A DNA stretch of 43,401 nt from an uncultured Clostridia bacterium (lineage in GTDB: Bacteria; Bacillota; Clostridia; Oscillospirales; Ruminococcaceae): contig CANQUM010000015.1 in the NCBI GenBank assembly GCA_947627045.1, positions 1 through 43,401 on the forward strand. The letters are read 5' to 3'. The position numbers and the translations under genes were made by a program. Of the stretch, positions 22,850 to 29,120 are shown piece by piece; the stretch's first letter is position 1, and every line of letters starts with the position of its first letter. The notes beneath the pieces were generated by a model. It was not told the DNA's origin and ran no database searches. It saw nothing but the letters and a program-made list of their open reading frames with translations.

Positions 22850-23664
22850 ATGTAATGCTGGGAGATTGGTTAGAAGGAGAATGGTTTGAAGATGAACAGA
22901 TTAAGAATTCAGAAAAGGTTTGCGTTATAGCAGAGCCTATGAAAGAAGATTATACGGAAAGAGATGAGGATTTTAATTATAAAAGAACGCCGCTAGCTAA
23001 AAAAAGAGGTAACGATTATTATGTAACTTTAAGTGGTGAGGAGTTTAGAGTAATTGGATTTCTAAGTAAAAGACACTTTAATTTGGTTTTAGTTCCATGG
23101 GGAGTTTTACCTGATGATTTTCCCGTTGAAACCTCGCCTTATTTCTTATTTAACAGAAAGCTTACGCAAAGGGAATATGACAGCCTGATAGCGATATATG
23201 AAAAATATTTTCCAGACAGAATGGGAGCGCCTGCACCTGAACTGGAAATATACGACCCCGAGCAGGTGTATTACTATAAAACGAATATGGCAATATCGTT
23301 GTTTATAGCAATAATATCGGCAATAAACTTTGCACTTTTGTTTAATTACATATTTGATAAGAGAAAATTCACACTGGCTGTGCTTAGGCTTAACGGCTGT
23401 ACTGCAAACAAGGCAAGAAGAATGTATCTGAGTGAGATAATGATAATTATGATACCGTTATTGCTGATATGCACACTGGTGTTTAATAGATATATACTTC
23501 CGACGATTGACAAACTATTCCCATATATAGATCAGGTGTACAACTTAAAAGTATACGGAATAATGGTCGGAATTTATATGGCAGTATCATATATCATAAT
23601 GAATATTATGATAATATTACATCTAAGAAAGACGCCTGTTCTGATTCTCAGGAACAGCAATTAA
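22459..23664 (+). CDS. FtsX/MacB-type permease A5
   Basis: ATG 22459 follows TTTTTGGAGG. The 401-residue protein is a recent paralogue of A4, with the same N-terminal span, the same FtsX motif LAVLRLNGCTANKARRMYL and the same C-terminal LRKTPVLILRNSN. The ectodomain patch from about residue 131 to 235 differs by many substitutions and small indels (LGDWLEGEWFEDEQIKNSEK; FLSKRHFNLVLVPWG in place of VIKFPEIVMVPWG). Short islands of identity such as PWGVLPDD remain. It is followed 13 bases later by an intact B5, so it is probably the functional form of the A4/A5 pair. The gene begins right after the small exported protein. Confidence 0.85.
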   Translation: MLKYVFKNIKSLITKETTIFVIIIICQVSSILLSLFSYGVFQNYKAETNQINLNNDIITNEDDQPEFEYDLGINKKHPVDYKTIHDLCEEVGNLLKDKVACLYIECDNDVIITLDYINGVYKPAEDYYKNNVMLGDWLEGEWFEDEQIKNSEKVCVIAEPMKEDYTERDEDFNYKRTPLAKKRGNDYYVTLSGEEFRVIGFLSKRHFNLVLVPWGVLPDDFPVETSPYFLFNRKLTQREYDSLIAIYEKYFPDRMGAPAPELEIYDPEQVYYYKTNMAISLFIAIISAINFALLFNYIFDKRKFTLAVLRLNGCTANKARRMYLSEIMIIMIPLLLICTLVFNRYILPTIDKLFPYIDQVYNLKVYGIMVGIYMAVSYIIMNIMIILHLRKTPVLILRNSN

Positions 23665-23677
23665 AGGAGGTATCATT

Positions 23678-24937
23678 ATGCGTAGATATGCACTTAAGGA
23701 ATTTGTCAGAAATATTAAGTTCAATATATTTATTATCATACAGCTTGCTTTTGTATTCGCAATGATAGTATTTGCAGTTTCAAGTGTTTTACAGAATTTG
23801 AGATACTATATACCACTTAGCGATTATTTAAGTAAAGACGGAGCATATATTTTTGTTTCAAAGACCGTTGATACATCAAAAGACAAAAACGCTCTGGTTA
23901 ATTCCAGCGAGTATTTTGATGATGCTCTTTTTACAGGACAGGTGTTATTGGAAAAAGAGTTGACAGATGAAGAGCTTGCCAAGACACAGTCGGGAGATTT
24001 TGTCGGAGCTGATAAAAACCCTTATGACGCAAATGCTTATGCGTATTATAAGAATGTTGCAGATTTATACACGCCCATTATGGTTGGCGGAGATTGGCTT
24101 TCTGAGGTCGATAAATACGGCGGTGAAGATGATGTTTTGCACGCTGTAATAACTGAAAATGATTATGGTCTTAAGGTTGGAGATGTTTATACTCAGTCGC
24201 TGCCAATAGTCGACAGAGGTTTTAAAAATGTTAAGATAAAGATAATCGGCGTTATGAAAAGCGGTACAAGAAGCTTCGGAATGATAACCCGTTACAGATC
24301 GGATATTACTTTGGACGCAAAAGAGATGTTTAAAAGCTATGACGTCAATCAGGAGGGAGTACCTCTTGTGTTATTCTCAGCAGAGGAACTTGATAAAATA
24401 AATTGTCTTCAATCGGTTATGGGCGGAATGATGATGAAGTTCAAAGACGGATTGAGTGATGAGGAATATATAAACGCTGTGAATTCTACATACTCGCTTG
24501 GCACATCAGTTGAATTTAAAGAAATCCGTGAAAACAGCCTGAAAGAAATCAAAAATCAGATGACTGTTCTCGCACCGATAATAGGCGGAATAATTCTGCT
24601 TGTTATAGTCAGCGTTTTGAGTATGTCGGCGGTTAATACAAATAAACAGCTGAGAAATTATGGTATTTATTATATGTGCGGCTGCAAATGGCGGCAGTGT
24701 GCAATGATAAATGCGTTGAGTATTTTTATATCTGAGGCTGTTGCGGCAATTCTGGCATATGTGGCATTGAGAGGAGCTAAAATTGCAGGTTTACTTAGCA
24801 ATACAGTTGTTACTTTTGGAAAATGGCAGTTAATAGGCTGTTTATGTATAGCGGTTATAACATTGATCGTTGCACTTATTATGCCTGTACTTATAATAGG
24901 AAAATCCACACCTCGCGAGATTATAAAAGCACGTTAA
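23678..24937 (+). CDS. FtsX/MacB-type permease B5
   Basis: The 419-residue protein starts MRRYALKEFVRNIKFNIFII. It has a first span (about 13-37), the largest ectodomain of the array (about 265 residues, with MVGGDWLSEVDKYGGEDDVL and LKVGDVYTQSLP), and three C-terminal spans. The FtsX loop is RNYGIYYMCGCKWRQCAMI near residue 327. The end PREIIKAR departs from the KEEE-type end of the other B proteins. It should pair with A5. AAAGGAGG lies before the ATG. After its stop comes about 60 bases of featureless AT-rich sequence and then the duplicated promoter of A6. Confidence 0.85.
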   Translation: MRRYALKEFVRNIKFNIFIIIQLAFVFAMIVFAVSSVLQNLRYYIPLSDYLSKDGAYIFVSKTVDTSKDKNALVNSSEYFDDALFTGQVLLEKELTDEELAKTQSGDFVGADKNPYDANAYAYYKNVADLYTPIMVGGDWLSEVDKYGGEDDVLHAVITENDYGLKVGDVYTQSLPIVDRGFKNVKIKIIGVMKSGTRSFGMITRYRSDITLDAKEMFKSYDVNQEGVPLVLFSAEELDKINCLQSVMGGMMMKFKDGLSDEEYINAVNSTYSLGTSVEFKEIRENSLKEIKNQMTVLAPIIGGIILLVIVSVLSMSAVNTNKQLRNYGIYYMCGCKWRQCAMINALSIFISEAVAAILAYVALRGAKIAGLLSNTVVTFGKWQLIGCLCIAVITLIVALIMPVLIIGKSTPREIIKAR

Positions 24938-24994
24938 TAGAATGTTGTACTAAATCTCCACAATCTATTTATGCAAATTTCTAAAAAATCTAGA

Positions 24995-25069
24995 AATATT
25001 ATTGCTATTTTATTAGAAAAATGTTATAATTAATAAGTGAATTATATCAGGGAGACATAGATTTATGAG
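24995..25069 (+). repeat. Duplicated promoter/start segment, copy 2
   Basis: Matches 14374-14449 before A1. It provides TTGCTA (25002-25007), TATAAT (25025-25030) and the GGGAG binding site for A6. Confidence 0.8.
25002..25030 (+). promoter_or_regulatory. Promoter of A6-B6-ATPase
   Basis: TTGCTA and TATAAT with a 17-base spacer lie 35 bases before A6, copied from the A1 promoter. It probably drives A6, B6 and the ATPase at 27555, so the ATPase would be transcribed even if the upstream array were lost. Confidence 0.75.
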
Positions 25070-26273
25070 GTACTTGTTTAAGAATATTGGTCAGTTTATA
25101 AAACATAGTAAGGTTATCTTTGCTGTGTTTGTTATATGTGAAATCACAAGTCTAATGCTTATAATATTTTCATATGGTATATATCAAAATTATTCACAGC
25201 AGGTTAAAGATATTGCATCAAATAAACCTATTAATGAAGAACAGGAATGGTTAAGATTTGATTTTGCATCAGATATTGATGAAGATAATTCTATTTCTAA
25301 TGAATTAGTTTTTTCCTTTATTACTGAGTTTGGTGAGGCTCTTGGAAATAAGATTGGTGATGTTAGTTTTAATTGCAACGGCTATTATATGTCTCTTTCT
25401 TATGATAACGGCTGGCAAATGTATGATATTGGACATAACCTTGAGATATATGGGGAATGGTATAACGGAAGATATTTAAACAAAAAAGATTATGACAATG
25501 CTGCAAAGGTATGTGTTGCTCCTATTGAGTGCTATAAGGAAATTGAGGATGAACTTGACTATGATTATAATGATGAGGTAAGCCCAAAGGATTTTGAATA
25601 TCAGGCATATGATAGGAACGGAAAGAAGTACATAGATTTGCCGGAGGGTACCTTTGAAGTTGTAGGCTTTACTAAAATGTCTAATTTTGAGTATTATATA
25701 CCTTATACTGTTATGCCTTTAGATGCAAAAGTAACAAACTTTCCAGAAATCGAAATGAAGCAGATACTTTATAAGAATGAGTATAATAAGGCAGTAAATA
25801 TAATAAAAAAATATTTTGGGGAACATTTAGTCTCAGATGACAATTCGGATATGCCTGTATATGATGCAGAAGTTTTAAAGACTTTTAAGACTAAAATGAC
25901 AATAAGTATAATAATTGCGATAATATCGTCTATAAATATAGCGGCATTATTTAAGTTTGTTATTGAAATACGGCGTAAGCAGATGTCTATATTCAGAATA
26001 AACGGCTGTACTAAAAATAAACTGCGTAGAATGTTGATATTGGAAATGTTATTTTACAGTATAGTTAATTCGGCAGTTTGCATAAGTATCTTCCATTTTG
26101 TTATACTGCCGAAAATTGCTGATATGTTCCCGTATATATCGCTTGCATATACTTTAAAGGGATATGGATTGCTTATACTGATATATCTTGCAGTAACATA
26201 TATAATTCAGAACATTATGATAATATCAAGTATTTCACGTTCACCTGTTAAAATGCTAAAGGTCAGGAGGTAA
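25065..26273 (+). CDS. FtsX/MacB-type permease A6
   Basis: The 402-residue protein is the paralogue of A1. It shares the first about 47 residues almost exactly (MRYLFKNIGQFIKHSKVIFA on), the MSIFRINGCTKNKLRRM FtsX motif and the SPVKMLKVRR end. The ectodomain (about 50-275) has many differences, for example SFNCNGYYMSLSYDNGWQM against VYFKSKDYDMSLSYNKGWEM in A1. Both retain YNGRYLNKKDYDNAAKVCVA-type MacB sequence. It has one N-terminal and three C-terminal spans. It is paired with B6, five bases downstream, and lies closest to the ATPase. The B6 binding site AGGAGG overlaps its 3' end. Confidence 0.85.
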   Translation: MRYLFKNIGQFIKHSKVIFAVFVICEITSLMLIIFSYGIYQNYSQQVKDIASNKPINEEQEWLRFDFASDIDEDNSISNELVFSFITEFGEALGNKIGDVSFNCNGYYMSLSYDNGWQMYDIGHNLEIYGEWYNGRYLNKKDYDNAAKVCVAPIECYKEIEDELDYDYNDEVSPKDFEYQAYDRNGKKYIDLPEGTFEVVGFTKMSNFEYYIPYTVMPLDAKVTNFPEIEMKQILYKNEYNKAVNIIKKYFGEHLVSDDNSDMPVYDAEVLKTFKTKMTISIIIAIISSINIAALFKFVIEIRRKQMSIFRINGCTKNKLRRMLILEMLFYSIVNSAVCISIFHFVILPKIADMFPYISLAYTLKGYGLLILIYLAVTYIIQNIMIISSISRSPVKMLKVRR

Positions 26274-26278
26274 GATAT

Positions 26279-27520
26279 ATGAAAATCACAGCACCAAAAT
26301 ACGGCTTTAAAGAATTTGAAAGAAATATATTTTTTAATTTATTTATTATTATACAGATAACTGCTGTGCTTATCCTGATGGTCTATAGCATTTCCTCAAC
26401 GGCATATATTTCAAAATTCTATAATCCTATAAAAGAATATTTAGAGGGGAACGGACTTTGCACAAAGATAACAAATTATGGAATATCTAATGAGGTTGAA
26501 GCTCTTGATTATGTTGATAGTATTTACTCTTTTAATAGCTGTCAAGGTTTTACTAACAATAATAATGAATTTTATAATAATAAAAGTGCTGATATATATG
26601 TAAACAGCTATGATGATAAGTTTATAAATAATTTTGAACCGCTGCTTGAAAAGGGAGAATGGCTGGATAAATATGAAGCTGAGTCAGACGGCTGTGTAAA
26701 TGTGGTAATTGGTTATAATGAAGAATATAATGTCGGAGATGTATGTGAGGTTATTTTTGGTCCTGAGGACCCTAGTTATACACAAAAATTAAAATTTAGA
26801 ATAGTAGGAATGTTAAGTGACGGTGCAAAGATTTTAAATTTCTACGAAAGCACTGACGAAGTTACAGACGCAGAATCTTTATATCAAAACTATTATATGA
26901 ATGAACATTTTAATTCTTTTAATAAAAATTATGATTTGTTTTTTATTACAAAAGAAAATGTTTTAAATTTGGGTTATCCAGGAATGTCATTTGTAAAATT
27001 TAAAGATGGCTACAGTCAAGATGATTTAGAGAAAATTTATGCTGATTTGGGCAATAAGTTTGAAGATGATATAGATTTAATGTGGAATATGAAAACCGAA
27101 TACATAAGAGAGGCAAGCGTTAAATCAATAAATGAGCAAAAAATGATGATGATGCCACTTATAGTTGGAATAATTATACTTATTATAGTAAGCATTTTCA
27201 GTATGAGTGCGATAAGCTCAAACAAACAGCTTAAAAACTACGGTATATACACCGTATCGGGAGCGACACGAAAAAGGTGTATTTTCATACAGATGTGGAA
27301 TGTGTTTTACAGTTGCGTACTGTCGGTAGTGCTGGCGTATGTGGTATTCAAACTTATGACTGTGGGCGGTATTATAAGTGCGTCAATTGTCAGCATAGGC
27401 AAAAACGAACTATTGGCTTGCGGAGCAATAATAGTCATAGCGATAATAGCGTCAGCGGTAATGCCTGCGATAATCATAGGCAGGGCACAGGCAAAAGAGA
27501 TGCTTAAAGAGGAAGAATAA
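26279..27520 (+). CDS. FtsX/MacB-type permease B6
   Basis: The 413-residue protein is the paralogue of B1 and begins MKITAPKYGFKEFERNIFFN. After the first span its ectodomain (about 45-285) diverges from B1 (YGISNEVEALDYVDSIYSFN; NNNNEFYNNKSADIYVNSYD). From NEQKMMMMPLIVGIIILIIV to the end KEMLKEEE it is almost identical. The FtsX loop is KNYGIYTVSGATRKRCIFI. It should form a heterodimer with A6 and couple to the ATPase encoded 34 bases downstream. Together A6, B6 and the ATPase form a complete MacB-like transporter without the rest of the array. Confidence 0.86.
   Translation: MKITAPKYGFKEFERNIFFNLFIIIQITAVLILMVYSISSTAYISKFYNPIKEYLEGNGLCTKITNYGISNEVEALDYVDSIYSFNSCQGFTNNNNEFYNNKSADIYVNSYDDKFINNFEPLLEKGEWLDKYEAESDGCVNVVIGYNEEYNVGDVCEVIFGPEDPSYTQKLKFRIVGMLSDGAKILNFYESTDEVTDAESLYQNYYMNEHFNSFNKNYDLFFITKENVLNLGYPGMSFVKFKDGYSQDDLEKIYADLGNKFEDDIDLMWNMKTEYIREASVKSINEQKMMMMPLIVGIIILIIVSIFSMSAISSNKQLKNYGIYTVSGATRKRCIFIQMWNVFYSCVLSVVLAYVVFKLMTVGGIISASIVSIGKNELLACGAIIVIAIIASAVMPAIIIGRAQAKEMLKEEE
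27128..27520 (+). repeat. 3' direct repeat shared by B1 and B6, copy 2
   Basis: Second copy of the segment at 16503-16895, in the same orientation 10.6 kb away. Recombination between the copies would delete A2 through A6 and leave A1 with a hybrid B1/B6 gene next to the ATPase. Confidence 0.85.
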
Positions 27521-27554
27521 TAAATAATATAAATTAAAACAGGAGGAAAACATC

Positions 27555-28220
27555 ATGGTAAAACTCAACGACATTGTAAAGGTTTACAACCCAAAGAAGG
27601 CGAACGAGTTCGAGGCACTGCACGGAGTATCGTGCGAAATCAACGACGGCGAGATGGTAGCTGTAATTGGAAAATCGGGAGCGGGGAAGTCAACGCTTCT
27701 GCACATTTTAGCGTGTATTGACAACTATCAGGACGGTGAATACACAATTGACGACACACTTGTAAAGAAGCTGTCTGAGCGTCAGTATGCAAAGATCCGC
27801 AACGAAAAGATAGGAATGGTAATGCAGGATTTTGCGTTGGTAGAAGATTTCTCGGCGATAGAAAACGTAATGATACCGTTGTCGTTCTCGAAGAAAAAGA
27901 TCAAGAACAAAAAGGGCAAGGCACTTGAGGCACTCAAAGCAGTAGGGATTGAGGAGCTAGCAAAGAAGCCGTGCAACAAGCTGTCGGGAGGACAGAAACA
28001 GAGGGTAGCGATAGCTCGGGCAATAGTAAACGAGCCGAGTATGATTCTAGCCGACGAGCCGACGGGTGCACTAGACACAAAGACATCGGCAGAGATAATC
28101 GAGCTATTCAAGTCGCTTAACGAGCAGGGCAGAACGGTAATAATCGTAACGCACGACCCGAAGGTAGCCGAGCAATGCGACAGGATTATCGAAATAAGCG
28201 ACGGAAACATAGTTGCGTAG
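27555..28220 (+). CDS. ABC ATPase of the permease array (MacB/LolD type)
   Basis: The 221-residue ATPase has Walker [20 protein letters not shown] near residue 38, Q-loop [20 protein letters not shown] near 91, signature [15 protein letters not shown] near 144, Walker [17 protein letters not shown] near 164 and switch His IIVTHDPKV near 197. The D-E-P-T-G-A-L-D and I-x-N-V-x-x-P patterns place it with the MacB/LolD/SalX ATPases that work with FtsX-type permeases. It is the only ATPase in the array, so ten permeases would have to share it. By eye its DNA is clearly richer in G+C at third positions than the permease genes. AGGAGG precedes the ATG and a terminator follows. Confidence 0.93.
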   Translation: MVKLNDIVKVYNPKKANEFEALHGVSCEINDGEMVAVIGKSGAGKSTLLHILACIDNYQDGEYTIDDTLVKKLSERQYAKIRNEKIGMVMQDFALVEDFSAIENVMIPLSFSKKKIKNKKGKALEALKAVGIEELAKKPCNKLSGGQKQRVAIARAIVNEPSMILADEPTGALDTKTSAEIIELFKSLNEQGRTVIIVTHDPKVAEQCDRIIEISDGNIVA

Positions 28221-28232
28221 AATAGACAAATA

Positions 28233-28260
28233 AAAATGGGTCCGAAAGGGCTCATTTTTT
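28233..28260 (+). terminator. Terminator closing the transporter array
   Basis: AAAATGGGTCC pairs with GGGCTCATTTT (two G-T pairs) around a GAAA tetraloop, with T-tract. It lies 13 bases after the ATPase stop. Confidence 0.9.
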
Positions 28261-28359
28261 GGTTATAAAATTGTCAGCAAAACAGCCACAATTTACACCT
28301 TTTAAAAGTTGATGATAAGGGTAAACTATTTTTATGACTAACAATTCGGAGGTGAAAGA

Positions 28360-28797
28360 GTGGCAAGGGAATCGCTGAAAATATGGACGGTATTCTTATT
28401 TGGCTGCTTTGCATACGGAATGACTGAGCTTATGTCCAGAGGCTTTACACACATATCAATGGGGCTTCTGGGCGGAATTTGTATGATATTTATAAACATT
28501 CTCAATGATAAAAGGGCATTTGGTTTAGGTTTGATACCTGCTTGTTTTATTTCGGCAATATTTATAACGGTTATGGAATTAGCAACAGGAGAGATACTGA
28601 ACATATGGCTGAGACTTGAGGTATGGGATTATTCAAATATGCCGATGAATTTCAAAGGACAGATATGTTTGCCTTTTTCACTTTTGTGGATACTTATATC
28701 GTGGTTAGGCTTTGCACTTGACAATTTTATAAGAAGCAAAATATTTTACGATGAAGCAATACCGCTTTTTGTCAGAAAAATCGGCACAGGTACTTGA
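28360..28797 (+). CDS. Small membrane protein, putative CmpB-like family (PF06541)
   Basis: The start is GTG 28360, six bases after CGGAGGTG. The 145-residue product has four or five hydrophobic segments and the motif LEVWDYSNMPMNFKGQICLP near residue 86. This is typical of the family annotated as putative ABC transporter type (CmpB). Despite that label no ATPase partner is known for most members and the function is unresolved. The stop codon TGA overlaps the -35 box of the alaS T-box promoter. It is outside the permease array, behind its terminator, and does not look related to the FtsX proteins. Confidence 0.75.
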   Translation: MARESLKIWTVFLFGCFAYGMTELMSRGFTHISMGLLGGICMIFINILNDKRAFGLGLIPACFISAIFITVMELATGEILNIWLRLEVWDYSNMPMNFKGQICLPFSLLWILISWLGFALDNFIRSKIFYDEAIPLFVRKIGTGT

Positions 28798-28822
28798 CGT
28801 ACTTTTAGTAATTTGGTATAAT
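28794..28822 (+). promoter_or_regulatory. Promoter of the alaS T-box transcript
   Basis: TTGACG (28794-28799) and TATAAT (28817-28822) have a 17-base spacer. The -35 overlaps the preceding stop codon. Confidence 0.8.
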
Positions 28823-28869
28823 AATGCTAATAAATCATTATAAATATTTACGGCGTTGAAGGAATTATC

Positions 28870-29068
28870 CGTAATCAGATTTTTCTCAGAGAGGAAACGC
28901 AAGCTGAAAGTTTTCAAAAATCTTTACGGTGGCTGCCCTGAGCCTTGCGGCAAACCGCAACGTATGTCTGCGTTAAGGGCATAGAGCGGCTGGAAGTATT
29001 TTAATTTCAGCAATTTGGGTGGTACCACGGATTTAAACTTCGTCCCATTTTTGGGGTGAAGTTTTTTT
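28870..29068 (+). ncRNA. T-box riboswitch of alaS
   Basis: The leader contains a stem I-like region beginning with CAGAGAGGAAACG. The T-box core follows as TTGGGTGGTACCACGG at 29015-29030, whose TGGT can pair with the ACCA end of uncharged tRNA-Ala. A terminator comes next: AAACTTCGTCCC / GGGGTGAAGTTT with a T7 tract (about 29035-29068). T-boxes switch on aminoacyl-tRNA synthetase genes when the cognate tRNA is uncharged. The specifier codon is likely one of the GCC/GCT triplets near 28930-28945, but I could not fold the stem to fix it. Together with the promoter this fills the gap 28798-29120. Confidence 0.88.
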
Positions 29069-29120
29069 AATTGTAAAAAGGTATAAGCCGTATTTAAAAC
29101 AGCGTAAAGGAAGAATTAAT

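Noticed and set aside
14444-28220. BceAB-type antibiotic resistance module
   Set aside because: Bce permeases are single proteins with ten spans and come with a histidine kinase and regulator. Here permeases have four spans and no two-component genes are present.
14444-28220. Mobile element as the cause of the permease expansion
   Set aside because: No transposase, integrase, terminal inverted repeats or target-site duplications were seen. Homologous recombination between repeats is enough.
28360-28797. CmpB-like protein as part of the permease array
   Set aside because: It lies behind the array's terminator, has no FtsX features and is a different family.
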